From contig NZ_RHOV01000013.1 in NCBI RefSeq assembly GCF_003946655.1, positions 1 through 64,000 on the forward strand: a stretch of DNA of 64,000 bases, read 5' to 3'. The notes under the pieces were generated by a model. That model was given only the letters and a program-made list of their open reading frames with translations, made no database searches and was not told the DNA's origin. A program made the translations under genes and the position numbers. Below, piece after piece: positions 9,825 to 20,341 of the stretch (position 1 is the stretch's first letter; the number at the start of each line of letters is the position of its first letter). The DNA is from Lapidilactobacillus achengensis (lineage in GTDB: Bacteria; Bacillota; Bacilli; Lactobacillales; Lactobacillaceae).

Positions 9825-12800
9825 TTGATCGATGTAAATAAGTTTGAAAGCATGCAAATCGGACTTGCATCCCCTGACAAGATTCGGAGCTGGTCTTATG
9901 GCGAGGTCAAAAAGCCAGAAACGATCAACTACCGAACCTTGAAGCCAGAACGTGATGGCTTGTTCGATGAACGCATTTTCGGACCAACTAAAGATTGGGA
10001 ATGTGCCTGTGGCAAATACAAACGTGTCCGTTATAAGGGCATTGTCTGTGATCGCTGTGGTGTTGAAGTTACCCGTTCTAAGGTTCGGCGCGAACGGATG
10101 GGTCATATTGAATTGGCCGCACCCGTTTCACATATTTGGTATTACAAGGGAATTCCTAGCCGGATGGGTTTGATTTTGGACATGAGCCCACGCGCTTTGG
10201 AAGAAATCATTTACTTTGCTTCTTATGTTGTGATTGACCCAGCTGATACCACATTGGAATACAAGCAATTGTTGACTGAGCAAGAATATCGGGAACGGCT
10301 CGACGAGTTCGATGGTAAATTCACTGCCAAAATGGGCGCTGAAGCTATCAAAGAATTGTTGCAAAAGGTCGACTTGGACAAAGAAATCAAGTCCTTAAAA
10401 GAAGAATTACAAACCGCCCAAGGGCAAAAACGGACCCGCTCGATTCGCCGTTTGGATATTCTGGATGCCTTCAAGCAATCCGGTAACCGTCCTGATTGGA
10501 TGATCATGGATGCGATTCCGGTTATTCCACCAGATTTACGGCCAATGGTTCAATTGGAAGGTGGTCGTTTCGCGACTTCTGACCTTAATGACCTTTACCG
10601 TCGGGTGATCAACCGTAACAACCGGTTGAAACGCTTGCTGGACTTGAACGCGCCAAGCATTATTGTCCAAAATGAAAAGCGGATGCTGCAGGAAGCCGTT
10701 GATGCTTTGATCGACAATGGTCGCCGCGGCCGTCCTGTTGCTGGACCTGGTAACCGCCCATTGAAGTCTCTTTCGCACATGTTGAAAGGGAAGCAAGGCC
10801 GGTTCCGTCAGAACTTGCTGGGTAAACGGGTCGACTATTCTGGCCGTTCTGTTATTGATGTTGGCCCAACTTTGAAGTTCTATCAATGTGGGGTCCCACG
10901 TCAAATGGCGCTGGAGTTGTTTAAACCATTTGTCATGCACGAATTGGTTAAGCGCGACATCGCCTCAAATATCAAAAACGCCAAACGCAAGATCGAACGT
11001 CAAGATGATGATGTTTGGGATGTTTTGGAAGATGTGATCAAGGAACGTCCCGTGCTATTGAACCGGGCGCCAACGTTACACCGTCTGGGCATTCAAGCTT
11101 TTGAACCTGTCTTGGTCGATGGTAAATCCATTCGTTTGCATCCACTGGCTTGTGAAGCCTACAATGCCGATTTCGATGGGGACCAAATGGCGATCCACGT
11201 GCCGTTATCTGATGAAGCGCAAGCTGAAGCCCGGATGCTGATGCTGGCCGCCCACCATATTTTGGCGCCAAAAGATGGTAAGCCAATCGTAACCCCTTCA
11301 CAGGACGTTGTTTTGGGTAACTATTACCTGACGCTAGAAGAACGCGGTCGTGAAGGCGAAGGCATGATTTTCAACAACATCGCCGAAGTTGAAACAGCGA
11401 TGCAAAATGGCGATGTTCATTATCACTCCCGGATCGGGTTGTCGATTGCTTCTATGCCAACGAAACCATTCCCAGCGGCACAAAAGAATGGCATCTTGTT
11501 GACCACTGCTGGCAAGGCCTTGTTCAACCAAGTTTTACCAGAGAACTTCCCGTATTTGAATGAGCCTTCCAACGCTAACTTGGTAGATGGCAATTTGGAC
11601 AAGTTCTATTTGGAACCAGGGGAAGATATTCACGCGAAATTGGAACAAGAGCCACTGGTGACCCCATTCAAGAAAGGCTTCTTGTCTGATATCATCGCGC
11701 AAGTCTTCAAGGTCTATAAAGTTCAACGGACTTCTGAATTGTTGGATGATATGAAGGAACTGGGTTATACGGTCTGCACGATCTCCGGCTTGACGGTTGG
11801 GGTGGCTGATGTGCCTGTCATGCCTGATAAGGACCGCATTGTTGACGACGCCCATAAGAAAGTTGCCAACGTCTCCAAGCAATTCCGTCGAGGTTTGATT
11901 ACCGACCAAGAACGTCATGATCGGGTCATTACCTTGTGGAATGATGCGAAGGATGAGATCCAACAAGAATTATCTGATTCCTTTGACCCATCTAACCCAA
12001 TCTCAATGATGAGTGATTCTGGCGCCCGGGGTTCGATTTCTAACTTTACCCAGCTTGCCGGCATGCGGGGCTTGATGGCCGCGCCTAACGGTGGGATGAT
12101 GGAAGTTCCCGTAACATCAAACTTCCGTGAAGGCTTGTCCGTCATGGAAATGTTCATGTCAACCCACGGTGCCCGTAAAGGGATGACCGATACGGCCTTG
12201 AAAACAGCCGATTCTGGCTACTTGACCCGACGGTTGGTTGACGTTGCCCAAGATGTCATCGTTCGTGAAGAAGACTGCGGCACTGACCGCGGGATTTTGA
12301 TCAAAGCGATCCGCGAAGGCAATGAATTGATTGAATCCTTGTTTGATCGTTTAGTTGGTCGTTATTTGCAAAAATCAGTGATCAACCCAGAAACCGGGGA
12401 GCTGATTGCTAAACGCGGCGATTTGGTCAATGAAGACACTGCGCATCAAATTGTTGACGCTGGTGTTGAAGAAGCGACGATCCGCTCCGTCTTTACCTGC
12501 GATACCAAACATGGTGTCTGCAAGAAGTGCTATGGCTACAACTTAGCGACTGGCGGCGAAGTCGAAGTCGGCGAAGCTGTCGGAACCGTTGCCGCTCAAT
12601 CGATCGGCGAACCTGGTACCCAGTTGACCATGCGGAATTTCCACTCCGGCGGTGTTGCCGGCGGTGAAGATATTACCCAAGGGTTGCCACGTGTCCAAGA
12701 AATTTTCGAAGCGCGGAATCCGAAGGGGCTTTCGGTGATCACTGAAGTTACGGGTGAAATCACTGCCATCGATGAGAACCCGGCCGAACATACCCGCGAG

Positions 12801-13481
12801 ATCACCGTTGAAGGTAAAACCGATACGCGGACCTATAGTGTTCCTTACGCGTCTAGTGTGGCCGTTGCTGAAGGCGATCACATCGAACGCGGCGCGAAGT
12901 TAACGGGTGGTTCCATCGATCCGAAGCAGTTGATCCGTGTCCGTGATGTGATTTCCACTGAGAACTACCTGCTGTCTGAAGTCCAAAAGACTTATCGGAT
13001 GCAGGGTGTTGAAATCAGTGATAAGCACGTCGAGGTCATGGTTCGGCAAATGTTACGGAAGCTTCGAGTGCTTGATCCTGGTGATACCGAGATCTTGCCA
13101 GGGACCTTGCTTGACATTGCTGATTTCACCGAACAAAACCAAGCAACTTTGGTCAAAGGTGGCATTCCGGCCACTGGTCGTCCGGTACTGTTAGGAATCA
13201 CCAAGGCTTCCTTGGAAACCAACAGCTTCTTGTCGGCGGCATCCTTCCAAGAAACAACACGGGTCTTAACCGACGCGTCGATTCGCGGTAAGAATGATCC
13301 TCTAATCGGCTTGAAAGAGAATGTGATTATCGGGAAGATCGTGCCTGCTGGTACCGGGATGGCGAAGTATCGTCACATGGAACCGGAGAAGGTTGGCGCT
13401 TCCTCTAAGAGCATCTATTCGATTTCTGATATTGAGAAGGAAATGGAAGACAAGGATGCCGAAGCGGCACCAAAGAAATAA
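9825..13481 (+). CDS. rpoC: DNA-directed RNA polymerase subunit beta'
   Basis: Beta' subunit, 1218 aa. It has the N-terminal zinc finger ([20 protein letters not shown], about 60-79), the active-site magnesium triad [10 protein letters not shown] (about 449-458), the bridge-helix/trigger-loop regions ([17 protein letters not shown]), and the second zinc site (CGTDRG... [13 protein letters not shown]). The TTG start at 9825 is supported by GGGAGG and by the canonical [10 protein letters not shown] start. It is the second gene of the operon and is followed by a strong terminator. Confidence 0.97.
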   Translation: MIDVNKFESMQIGLASPDKIRSWSYGEVKKPETINYRTLKPERDGLFDERIFGPTKDWECACGKYKRVRYKGIVCDRCGVEVTRSKVRRERMGHIELAAPVSHIWYYKGIPSRMGLILDMSPRALEEIIYFASYVVIDPADTTLEYKQLLTEQEYRERLDEFDGKFTAKMGAEAIKELLQKVDLDKEIKSLKEELQTAQGQKRTRSIRRLDILDAFKQSGNRPDWMIMDAIPVIPPDLRPMVQLEGGRFATSDLNDLYRRVINRNNRLKRLLDLNAPSIIVQNEKRMLQEAVDALIDNGRRGRPVAGPGNRPLKSLSHMLKGKQGRFRQNLLGKRVDYSGRSVIDVGPTLKFYQCGVPRQMALELFKPFVMHELVKRDIASNIKNAKRKIERQDDDVWDVLEDVIKERPVLLNRAPTLHRLGIQAFEPVLVDGKSIRLHPLACEAYNADFDGDQMAIHVPLSDEAQAEARMLMLAAHHILAPKDGKPIVTPSQDVVLGNYYLTLEERGREGEGMIFNNIAEVETAMQNGDVHYHSRIGLSIASMPTKPFPAAQKNGILLTTAGKALFNQVLPENFPYLNEPSNANLVDGNLDKFYLEPGEDIHAKLEQEPLVTPFKKGFLSDIIAQVFKVYKVQRTSELLDDMKELGYTVCTISGLTVGVADVPVMPDKDRIVDDAHKKVANVSKQFRRGLITDQERHDRVITLWNDAKDEIQQELSDSFDPSNPISMMSDSGARGSISNFTQLAGMRGLMAAPNGGMMEVPVTSNFREGLSVMEMFMSTHGARKGMTDTALKTADSGYLTRRLVDVAQDVIVREEDCGTDRGILIKAIREGNELIESLFDRLVGRYLQKSVINPETGELIAKRGDLVNEDTAHQIVDAGVEEATIRSVFTCDTKHGVCKKCYGYNLATGGEVEVGEAVGTVAAQSIGEPGTQLTMRNFHSGGVAGGEDITQGLPRVQEIFEARNPKGLSVITEVTGEITAIDENPAEHTREITVEGKTDTRTYSVPYASSVAVAEGDHIERGAKLTGGSIDPKQLIRVRDVISTENYLLSEVQKTYRMQGVEISDKHVEVMVRQMLRKLRVLDPGDTEILPGTLLDIADFTEQNQATLVKGGIPATGRPVLLGITKASLETNSFLSAASFQETTRVLTDASIRGKNDPLIGLKENVIIGKIVPAGTGMAKYRHMEPEKVGASSKSIYSISDIEKEMEDKDAEAAPKK

Positions 13482-13536
13482 AGTAAACCGTCATTCTGCA
13501 TTGAACCAAGGATGACAAGGTCTCAGATCACCGATC

Positions 13537-13571
13537 AAAGCTCCAGCGACAGTCGTCGTTGGGGCTTTTTT
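13537..13571 (+). terminator. Terminator of rpoB-rpoC
   Basis: AAGCTCCAGCGAC / GTCGTTGGGGCTT forms a 13-bp stem with two G-U pairs, loop AGTC and a T6 tract. Confidence 0.92.
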
Positions 13572-13577
13572 CTGTAC

Positions 13578-13615
13578 AAAAAAATCCCCGATCATTGTTT
13601 GACAGGGGAATTTAA
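13578..13615 (-). terminator. Minus-strand terminator for the ABC-transporter operon
   Basis: Read on the minus strand, AAATTCCCC...GGGGATTT pairs around a partly paired interior and is followed by T7. It lies 28 bp after the end of the ABC permease gene and faces the rpoC terminator. Confidence 0.65.
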
Positions 13616-13642
13616 AACATTTTTCCTGTTAGATCGCGGTTT

Positions 13643-14284
13643 TTAGAGGTCCACATGAGCGAAATTACGGTGCGCATGGCGCGCCGCTAGGCCGGTTGCC
13701 ACCAGATAGCCGAGGAGGGCCAATAGCAATCCGGGAAGCTGCTTGGTCTGTTCGGCACCGAAAGTCGTGAGCCAGTGATAACCAGGAAAATGAGGTAAGG
13801 CCTCGGCGCCGCCAGCTACGAGCAGGAGCCCTGGCAAACATTTGAGAAAGGCTTGACCGACCTTGGCTGGTTGTCGAAAGTAGGCGGGCAGAAAGGTGAA
13901 ATTAAAAACGCCAAATATTAGGAAACCCACGGTAAACAAAGTGACATTGGCGCTCAAGCCGACGGGATTTCCGGCCAGGGGCAAAGCCTGTCGTAATTGG
14001 GCGAATGGTAGCGTCAGTAGCAGGCTTGCCAGCTGTGCGGTGATCGTGACGAGAAATTTACTTGTGACCAGCGCTTGCCGCGGAATCGGTAGGAGTGCCG
14101 TATAGTAAAGATCGTTGGTTTCGCGGTTGTAGGTAAAGGAAATGAAGATACCTAGGCAGGAAAAGAGCCAGATCATGACCAGCGGATAAGCGGGGACCAA
14201 CGCTAAGGGACCCATGCAAGTGAACACAAATAGGTTCGGGTGGGCGGCCAGGCACCATTCTTTTTTCAATAGGTCAATGCGCAT
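13643..14284 (-). CDS. ABC transporter permease (ABC-2 type, small)
   Basis: This integral membrane protein of about 213 aa has roughly six hydrophobic segments (for example LFVFTCMGPLALVPAYPL, LFTVGFLIFGVFNFTFL and PGLLLALLGYLVATGL). The segment NRETNDLYYTALLPIPRQALVTSK is typical of ABC-2/YhcI-like permeases that act with a single ATPase, often in antimicrobial export or resistance. The substrate is not inferable. The start is placed at ATG 14284, with GAGGTG about 8 nt upstream, rather than at a codon 24 nt further up. It overlaps the ATPase gene by 11 bp, so the two are coupled. Confidence 0.8.
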   Translation of the reverse strand: MRIDLLKKEWCLAAHPNLFVFTCMGPLALVPAYPLVMIWLFSCLGIFISFTYNRETNDLYYTALLPIPRQALVTSKFLVTITAQLASLLLTLPFAQLRQALPLAGNPVGLSANVTLFTVGFLIFGVFNFTFLPAYFRQPAKVGQAFLKCLPGLLLVAGGAEALPHFPGYHWLTTFGAEQTKQLPGLLLALLGYLVATGLAARHAHRNFAHVDL

Positions 14285-14999
14285 TGTCGGGCACCTCGAG
14301 GGCGACAATCATGTCGTCTAAAGTTTGGGTTGTTGTAGAGCTGTGGACGGCGCTGAAGTGCGCCAGTGTGTCTGTAGCGATGATCTGACCCTGACGCAAA
14401 ACAATCAATTCATCGGCGCAGCGCTCCAAGTCATCGGACAAGTGGGTCGCCAGCAAGATACTGATCCCGGAATCGGCTAGCTGGCGCAAAATTGTTTGCA
14501 ACTGACGTCGGGCAACCACATCTAGACCGCTGGTTGGCTCGTCGAGAATCAACAATTGTGCCTGGTGAGCCAGCGCTAGCGCCAACTGATATTTAACTTT
14601 CATTCCTGTTGAAAGTTCTTTGACTCGTTGCTGTTCATTTAAATTGAACTGCCGGCACAAGGTCAGATAGCAATCTTGGTCCCAGTTAGGAAAGAACTGC
14701 CGTGTGATCTTGGTTAGACTGACAAGGCGCTTCTCCCGATAATAATCGGTCGTGCCTAGTACCACACCAATTTGCAGTAGGCTTTCTCGCTGGTGATCAC
14801 TGAATGGTCGCTCAAAGAAGCGAATCTGCCCCTGATCAATCGGGCAAATTCCTAAGAGCGATTTGATCAAAGTCGATTTGCCAGCGCCGTTGGGACCGAT
14901 CAGACCATAGATTTTACCTGGATCAAGGCGCAATCGAGTCACGTTAAGTTGAAAAGTGGGATATTTCTTGACCAGGTTGGTCACGGTCAGGCTAGACAT
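14274..14999 (-). CDS. ABC transporter ATP-binding protein
   Basis: ATPase of about 241 aa with Walker A GPNGAGKST, Q-loop, signature LSTGMKVKYQLALALA, Walker B LLILDEPTSGLD and the switch His in LLATHLSDDLE. It resembles YxlF/YtrB-type ATPases that energise small ABC-2 exporters. ATG at 14999 overlaps the end of the regulator gene by 8 bp; a GTG nine bases earlier (15008) is an alternative start. It is the middle gene of a regulator-ATPase-permease operon. Confidence 0.9.
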   Translation of the reverse strand: MSSLTVTNLVKKYPTFQLNVTRLRLDPGKIYGLIGPNGAGKSTLIKSLLGICPIDQGQIRFFERPFSDHQRESLLQIGVVLGTTDYYREKRLVSLTKITRQFFPNWDQDCYLTLCRQFNLNEQQRVKELSTGMKVKYQLALALAHQAQLLILDEPTSGLDVVARRQLQTILRQLADSGISILLATHLSDDLERCADELIVLRQGQIIATDTLAHFSAVHSSTTTQTLDDMIVALEVPDNAH

Positions 15000-15456
15000 T
15001 GTCGTCACCCGCTGGGAACAAGTGGTGAAAAGCTGGTCCGGTTTGTGCCAGAAATTGGTCCACGGCGACCAAGGCCAGTCCGGCGGTACCTGGATTAGAA
15101 TCGCCTAAGAGCATCAACTGCGTTCCAGGTGTCAGGCCTAAGGTGGTGCAAGCCGTCGCTGGCAATGTAACTTGATGTTGATCATCCAACGTGACCACAC
15201 CGAAAATATGTTTTCCCGGCGGTCCAATCGGAACACCGGTGTTCTCTTCATCGTAGGTCACTAGGGCATTGAGATCGACGCCAAATAGATTCGCTAGTGC
15301 TAAGCAACGATTGATGTCTGGCAAACTGGCGCCGCTTTCCCACTTTGCGAAAGCTTGGCGGGAGACGTTGAGCCGCTCGGCGACAAACTCTTGCGACCAT
15401 TGTTTGCGTTGACGTAGGCTCCGAATGTTCGCTGCGATAAATTGATTTGCTGTCAT
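14992..15456 (-). CDS. XRE-family regulator with C-terminal AbrB-like domain
   Basis: A 154-aa protein. The N-terminal helix-turn-helix (about 5-62: QFIAANIRSLRQRKQWSQEF, then LNVSRQAFAKWE) is a clear HTH_3 domain. After a linker, residues about 85-140 (FGVVTLDDQHQVTLP... LGLTPGTQLMLLGD) resemble the swapped-hairpin AbrB/MazE fold, in which 'I-D-x-x-x-x-V-x-L-P' leads into 'L-x-x-G-x-x-L'. It probably autoregulates the operon with the ABC transporter it precedes. GGAGGA lies just before its ATG and a TATAAT (15478-15483 on the minus strand) upstream. Confidence 0.8.
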   Translation of the reverse strand: MTANQFIAANIRSLRQRKQWSQEFVAERLNVSRQAFAKWESGASLPDINRCLALANLFGVDLNALVTYDEENTGVPIGPPGKHIFGVVTLDDQHQVTLPATACTTLGLTPGTQLMLLGDSNPGTAGLALVAVDQFLAQTGPAFHHLFPAGDDNV

Positions 15457-15602
15457 TTTGATTCCTCCAATAACTCGATTATACTCAGCAAGTTTCGCGA
15501 GGACAGCATTTTAAGGTAACTGATTTCGCAACGACTGGTTGCCCCGGATATTGTTTTGCGGATATGACCGGATCTTGCAGGGTGGTTTGACCCGAAATCA
15601 AT

Positions 15603-16355
15603 TTAACGAAGTGGCCAGAAGCCCTGCCATAGCAGCACCCAGCGTTGGCTTAGCGCAAAGAGTTGCGGGGTGATCAAGGTGGCCACGAACAAATAAGGCA
15701 GAAAGGGAATCTGTCGATCTGAGGTTTGCTCGCGCCAAGGATAGTAGGTCAAAATCAGCAGATTGGCGATGAAGAGCGCGCCCAGGCCAAAGACACTCCC
15801 GCGATAGAAGAAGATCAGCCCGAGCCAAAAGACATCAGCGCTGCCTAAGCCCTGCGTCAGTCGGGCAATTAGGGCAAATCCTCCTGTCAAGGCCAAGGCG
15901 GCGAGCCAGTGCGGTTGGCCGGCGGGGAAGGGGGCCAATAGGAGGGCGCCACCACAAATAAGCAAGGTGCGTTGATAAACATAATGATTGGTCCAATCGG
16001 CTAACGCACAGATAAATAAGCCGGCCAAGGCGATGAAGTCAGCCAGTTGATAATCTCCGGCATTGGTGAACAGCCAACATGCGCTCAGTCCACCTAGCCA
16101 TTCGCGCAAGGTTGAAGCTAGGGGGATCGGTTGCTGACAGTGGCGACAGCGACCGTGGTGTTGCCCGTAACTGATGATCGGGATCAAGTCGGCCCAGGTC
16201 AGCGGCCATAAACAAGTCGCGCAGTGTGAAGGGGTGAAGACCACGTCGGCTGCCGGTCCCCGCTCAACAACTAATTGACCGAAGGAGCCCAAACTAGCCC
16301 CCAGAAAGAAAATCAAAATCAATCGTATTGTATTTCCAAGCCAAATAATCACCAA
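15603..16355 (-). CDS. Prepilin peptidase, ComC/PilD type (A24)
   Basis: This multi-pass membrane aspartyl peptidase processes type IV-like prepilins and would serve the competence pseudopilus. It has GASLGSFGQLVVER near the N terminus, a zinc-binding four-cysteine loop (CATCLWPLTWADLIP...GRCRHCQQPIPL), and the two catalytic aspartates in ALADWTNHYV and GLGSADVFWL. About 250 aa, near the family norm. The start is TTG 16355, because GGAGGCGG lies 9 nt upstream; an in-frame ATG at 16415 would add 20 residues and lies before that site. It stands alone between rpoC and rpsL, a known position in lactobacilli. Confidence 0.88.
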   Translation of the reverse strand: MVIIWLGNTIRLILIFFLGASLGSFGQLVVERGPAADVVFTPSHCATCLWPLTWADLIPIISYGQHHGRCRHCQQPIPLASTLREWLGGLSACWLFTNAGDYQLADFIALAGLFICALADWTNHYVYQRTLLICGGALLLAPFPAGQPHWLAALALTGGFALIARLTQGLGSADVFWLGLIFFYRGSVFGLGALFIANLLILTYYPWREQTSDRQIPFLPYLFVATLITPQLFALSQRWVLLWQGFWPLR

Positions 16356-16543
16356 ATAAATCCGCCTCCATGATTTCACCGTGTCCGCTATCTGTGTTAA
16401 AATAAGATACGCCAAAGATCCGGAATTTCGTTTATTTTGCGGCGATCCTTTCTGGAAATTTGGGTGGAAGTCGCGAACTGCCTGATTTTAGTGAATAATT
16501 GGGGGCCAGCGCTGAATAATCGTCGAAAAAGTACCGAATTGGT

Positions 16544-16572
16544 TTGACAGCGCTGGCGCTTCGTGATAATGT
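16544..16572 (+). promoter_or_regulatory. Promoter of rpsL-rpsG-fusA
   Basis: A perfect TTGACA (16544-16549), 17-bp spacer and TAATGT (16567-16572) within TGATAATG. The leader to rpsL is about 150 nt. Confidence 0.75.
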
Positions 16573-16644
16573 ATTAAAGGTGCTTTCTGGATATTGTTCG
16601 ATACTTCGGTGTCCGTGCTGCTCTATTCGAAGCTATCAAATGTT

Positions 16645-16680
16645 CAGGCCTTTATTTTTTACAAAAAAATGAACCGCCTG
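16645..16680 (+). promoter_or_regulatory. Leader hairpin before rpsL
   Basis: CAGGC (16645-16649) pairs with GCCTG (16676-16680), and inside it ATTTTTT pairs with AAAAAAT. It may be a ribosomal-protein leader fold; there is no direct evidence for a ligand. Confidence 0.4.
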
Positions 16681-16724
16681 GATGTGTGTACTTAAATTTG
16701 AAATAAAACTGAGGAGGATCCTTG

Positions 16725-17138
16725 ATGCCAACTATTAATCAATTGGTACGTAAAGGCCGTAAATCAAAAGTTTCAATGTCAGATTCACCTGCTTTGAACT
16801 TTGGTTACAACAGTAAGAAAAAGTCATTAACTTCAAATCCTGCACCTCAAAAACGTGGTGTAGCTACTCGTGTAGGGACAATGACTCCTAAGAAACCTAA
16901 CTCCGCTTTGCGGAAGTATGCCCGTGTTCGTTTATCTAACTTGATCGAAGTTACCGCCTATATTCCTGGTATCGGTCATAACTTGCAAGAGCATAGTGTC
17001 GTCTTGATCCGTGGCGGTCGTGTAAAAGACCTTCCTGGTGTTCGTTATCACATCGTTCGTGGTGCTTTAGATACTGCGGGTGTAACTGACCGGAAACAAA
17101 GCCGCTCTAAGTACGGTGCTAAGCGCCCTAAGAAATAG
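16725..17138 (+). CDS. rpsL: 30S ribosomal protein S12
   Basis: A 137-aa decoding-centre protein. The segments [15 protein letters not shown] and [13 protein letters not shown] contain the lysines whose mutation gives streptomycin resistance elsewhere, and both are wild type. ATG 16725 has GAGGAGG at 7 nt; the TTG just before it is too close to that site. It is the first gene of the str operon. Confidence 0.97.
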   Translation: MPTINQLVRKGRKSKVSMSDSPALNFGYNSKKKSLTSNPAPQKRGVATRVGTMTPKKPNSALRKYARVRLSNLIEVTAYIPGIGHNLQEHSVVLIRGGRVKDLPGVRYHIVRGALDTAGVTDRKQSRSKYGAKRPKK

Positions 17139-17180
17139 CATTTTAATCTGACCAATAACCATTACTAGGAGGTTTACTCA

Positions 17181-17651
17181 ATGCCAAGAAAAGGTAATGT
17201 GGCAAAACGCGACGTCTTGCCAGACCCAATCTATAATTCAAAACTCGTTTCCCGCTTGATCAACCATTTGATGCTTGACGGCAAACGTGGTACCGCATCA
17301 ACGATTTTATATGATGCTTTTGACATCATCAAAGAAAAGACAAGCAAAGATCCACTTGAAGTATTCGAAGAAGCCATGAAGAACGTTATGCCAGTTCTTG
17401 AAGTTAAAGCTCGCCGTATCGGTGGTTCTAACTATCAGGTGCCAATCGAAGTTCGTCCAGAACGTCGGACGACTTTAGGCTTACGTTGGATCGTTAGTTA
17501 TGCCCGTTTGCGTAACGAACATACCATGGACGAACGTTTAGCTAACGAGATCATGGACGCTGCTAACAACACTGGTGCTTCCGTTAAGAAACGCGAAGAT
17601 ACCCATAAGATGGCAGACGCTAACCGTGCTTTCGCTCACTATCGTTGGTAA
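17181..17651 (+). CDS. rpsG: 30S ribosomal protein S7
   Basis: A 156-aa primary 16S rRNA binder that nucleates the 30S head. It has the [16 protein letters not shown] start and the central [21 protein letters not shown] segment. AGGAGG precedes the ATG. It is separated from fusA by 80 bp containing a hairpin. Confidence 0.97.
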   Translation: MPRKGNVAKRDVLPDPIYNSKLVSRLINHLMLDGKRGTASTILYDAFDIIKEKTSKDPLEVFEEAMKNVMPVLEVKARRIGGSNYQVPIEVRPERRTTLGLRWIVSYARLRNEHTMDERLANEIMDAANNTGASVKKREDTHKMADANRAFAHYRW

Positions 17652-17658
17652 GATTCTG

Positions 17659-17698
17659 ATTGAGCAGCTCCGGCAAATCGCACGAGCGGCTCAATTTT
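17659..17698 (+). promoter_or_regulatory. Intercistronic hairpin between rpsG and fusA
   Basis: ATTGAGCAGCTC (17659-17670) and GAGCGGCTCAAT (17684-17695) form a 12-position stem with one A-G mismatch, followed by TTTTA. It is either a weak terminator that lowers fusA readthrough or an RNA-processing site. Confidence 0.6.
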
Positions 17699-17731
17699 AT
17701 CTAGATTACTTTTTGAGAGGAGAAACTTTGA

Positions 17732-19819
17732 ATGGCTAATAAACGTGAATTCCCTTTGGAAAAAACACGTAATATCGGGATCATGGCTCATATCGATGCC
17801 GGTAAAACAACGACCACTGAACGGATCCTGTACTACACAGGTAAAATCCACAAAATTGGCGAAACCCATGAAGGGGCTTCACAAATGGACTGGATGGCAC
17901 AGGAACAAGAGCGTGGGATCACGATTACTTCCGCTGCGACAACCGCGCAATGGAAAGACTATCGAATCAACATCATCGATACTCCAGGACACGTGGACTT
18001 CACTATCGAAGTTGAACGTTCATTGCGGGTACTTGATGGTGCCATCACGGTTTTGGATGCTCAATCTGGGGTTGAACCACAAACTGAAAACGTTTGGCGG
18101 CAAGCAACCACTTATGGCGTTCCACGTTTAGTTTTCGTTAACAAGATGGACAAGATCGGCGCAGACTTTGACTATTCTGTTTCGACTTTACATGACCGTC
18201 TACAAGCAAATGCCCACGCTGTTCAAATGCCGATCGGCGCCGAAGACCAGTTCGAAGGCGTGATCGACTTGATCGACATGGTCGCTGACTTATATGACGA
18301 AGATGCTTTGGGTACGAAGTGGGATACGGTTGCCGTACCTGACGAATACAAAGCTGAAGCTGAGAAACGGCGGAACGAATTGATCGAAGCCGTTGCTGAC
18401 GTTGATGACGACATCATGGAGAAATATCTCGACGGTGAAGAAATCACTAGCGACGAATTGCGTCATGCTATTCGCGAAGCAACGATCAGCTTGAAATTCT
18501 ACCCTGTTTTAGCTGGTTCTGCTTTCAAGAACAAAGGCGTCCAAATGTTGATGGATGCAGTCGTTGACTACTTACCATCACCTTTGGAAGTTCGGCCTTA
18601 TAAATCAGTTGATCCCGCTACTGGCGAAGAGATTGACTTATTGGCTGATGATGACGCACCGTTCGCTGGTTTGGCCTTCAAGATCGCAACTGACCCATTC
18701 GTTGGTCGTTTGACTTTCTTCCGGGTTTACACCGGGACCTTGATTGCAGGTTCATACATCTTGAACGCAACGAAAGACACGCGTGAACGTGTTGGTCGTT
18801 TGCTGCAAATGCACGCGAACCACCGTCAAGAAATCCCTGAAGTCTTCTCTGGTGATATTGGCGCGGCGATCGGTTTGAAGAACACCACCACTGGTGATTC
18901 TTTGACTGACCTCAAGCGGCCTTTGATTTTGGAATCAATGGAAATTCCTGAACCAGTTATTCAGGTTTCGATTGAACCAAACTCTAAAGAAGACCGGGAC
19001 AAGATGGATCTTGCTTTGCAAAAACTTGCTGAAGAAGATCCAACCTTCCGTGCGGAAACCAACCCTGAAACTGGCGAAACGCTGATCTCTGGGATGGGCG
19101 AATTGCATTTGGACATCATTGTTGACCGGATGCGTCGTGAATTCAAGGTTGAAGCTAAAGTCGGCGAACCACAAGTTGCCTACCGTGAGACCTTCACGAA
19201 ACAAACCTCTGCTCAAGGTAAGTTTGTTCGTCAGTCTGGTGGTAAAGGTCAATATGGTGACGTTTGGATCGAATTTACTCCGAATGAAGAGGGTAAAGGC
19301 TTCGAGTTCGAAAACGCCATCGTTGGTGGGGTCGTTCCTCGTGAATACATTCCTTCAGTAGAACAAGGCTTGAAAGAATCAATGGCTAATGGCGTCTTAG
19401 CTGGTTATCCATTGATCGACGTTAAGGCTAAGCTCTATGATGGTTCTTATCACGAAGTCGATTCATCTGAAGCGGCCTTCAAGGTTGCGGCTTCAATGTC
19501 ATTGCGGGCGGCTTCTAAGACAGCCGGCGCCGTGATCCTTGAACCGATCATGAAGGTTGAAGTTGTGGCGCCTGAGGATTACTTAGGCGATGTTATGGGC
19601 CAGATCACTGCACGTCGTGGTCGTGTCGATGGCATGGAAGCGCGTGGTAACGCCCAAGTCGTTAATGCCTCTGTTCCATTGGCAGAAATGTTTGGTTATG
19701 CGACTACCTTGCGTTCAGCAACTCAGGGTCGTGGTACCTTCACAATGGTCTTTGATCATTACGAAGCGGTACCGAAATCGATCCAAGAAGAAATCATCAA
19801 GAAAAATGGTGGCAACTAA
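17732..19819 (+). CDS. fusA: Translation elongation factor G
   Basis: A 695-aa translocase GTPase. G motifs are [10 protein letters not shown] (G1, about 20-29), RGITI (G2), DTPGHVDF (G3) and NKMDK (G4). Domains II-V follow, with the domain IV YRETFTK region and RGG-type loop. The length is standard. GAGAGGAG precedes the ATG. It is third in the str operon; tuf is not adjacent in this window. Confidence 0.97.
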   Translation: MANKREFPLEKTRNIGIMAHIDAGKTTTTERILYYTGKIHKIGETHEGASQMDWMAQEQERGITITSAATTAQWKDYRINIIDTPGHVDFTIEVERSLRVLDGAITVLDAQSGVEPQTENVWRQATTYGVPRLVFVNKMDKIGADFDYSVSTLHDRLQANAHAVQMPIGAEDQFEGVIDLIDMVADLYDEDALGTKWDTVAVPDEYKAEAEKRRNELIEAVADVDDDIMEKYLDGEEITSDELRHAIREATISLKFYPVLAGSAFKNKGVQMLMDAVVDYLPSPLEVRPYKSVDPATGEEIDLLADDDAPFAGLAFKIATDPFVGRLTFFRVYTGTLIAGSYILNATKDTRERVGRLLQMHANHRQEIPEVFSGDIGAAIGLKNTTTGDSLTDLKRPLILESMEIPEPVIQVSIEPNSKEDRDKMDLALQKLAEEDPTFRAETNPETGETLISGMGELHLDIIVDRMRREFKVEAKVGEPQVAYRETFTKQTSAQGKFVRQSGGKGQYGDVWIEFTPNEEGKGFEFENAIVGGVVPREYIPSVEQGLKESMANGVLAGYPLIDVKAKLYDGSYHEVDSSEAAFKVAASMSLRAASKTAGAVILEPIMKVEVVAPEDYLGDVMGQITARRGRVDGMEARGNAQVVNASVPLAEMFGYATTLRSATQGRGTFTMVFDHYEAVPKSIQEEIIKKNGGN

Positions 19820-19851
19820 TTAGTTGTCCCGCGCTTGCTTGATTGCATACG

Positions 19852-19886
19852 AAACACTCACGCTTTTTCGGGCGTGAGTGTTTTTT
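19852..19886 (+). terminator. Terminator of the str operon
   Basis: AAACACTCACGC / GCGTGAGTGTTT forms a 12-bp perfect stem with loop TTTTTCGG, followed by T6. Confidence 0.95.
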
Positions 19887-19982
19887 GTTTGTTCGCGCAT
19901 TATTGGATTGGTAACAACGATCTTGGTCGCAATTAAGTCCTGATTTCGATTGCCAATGATATTTATATGGAAGAAACAATTT

Positions 19983-20039
19983 AGGTCTAGAATTTTTGGC
20001 GTTGAAAGATGATTGCGCACCAGGAGTTCTAGCCCTTTT
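19983..20039 (+). repeat. Solo copy of the ISL3-type IS end (hairpin repeat)
   Basis: About 54 of its bases align closely with the right end of the IS at 41787-41843 read in reverse (GGTCTAGAATTTTTGG..GTTGAAAGATGATT..CACCAGGAGTTCTAG). The arms TCTAGAATTTTTGGCG and CGCACCAGGAGTTCTAG pair through G-U pairs. No transposase lies nearby, so it is a relic or solo end downstream of fusA. Confidence 0.75.
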
Positions 20040-20143
20040 CCGGATGACAAAATTTTTTTACTGGGTCAGCAACCGATTGGAAATCGATGAAGCCGCTTCC
20101 TGCTGATCGCTGCAAAAAAACTTGAATAATTTAGAGAAAAACC

Positions 20144-20172
20144 TTGAAATCGCAAGGCTTTTCCAGTAATAT
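20144..20172 (+). promoter_or_regulatory. Promoter of the S10-spc-alpha operon
   Basis: TTGAAA (20144-20149), 17-bp spacer, TAATAT (20167-20172), about 165 nt before the rpsJ start. Confidence 0.75.
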
Positions 20173-20341
20173 AGATAAAGTGCTCAGTTCCAGGGGTGTA
20201 GTACGCCCTAGGGGTGCTGCGCAACAAACAACGGCGTTGAAGTGAGAGGTTGCGACACACCCGGCCGCATTGCCACGACGGTTATGTTGGTAATTCCCAC
20301 GGAGCTTGTCCATTAATGTGACGAAAAGGAGGTAAATTTCC

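Larger units (their letters stand above)
16356..16724 (+). other. Intergenic region: str operon promoter and leader
   Basis: About 370 bp between the divergent prepilin peptidase gene and rpsL. It holds the plus-strand promoter at 16544-16572 and a leader with a long AT-rich hairpin at 16645-16680. No small gene is visible. Confidence 0.7.
19887..20341 (+). other. Intergenic region between fusA and rpsJ
   Basis: About 455 bp with no credible gene. It holds an IS-end-like hairpin repeat (19983-20039), the S10-operon promoter (20144-20172), and a roughly 165-nt leader in which GGGTGctgCGCAAC (around 20212) can pair with GTTGCGacaCACCC (around 20250). Reverse-strand frames here lack ribosome binding sites. 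Confidence 0.7.
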
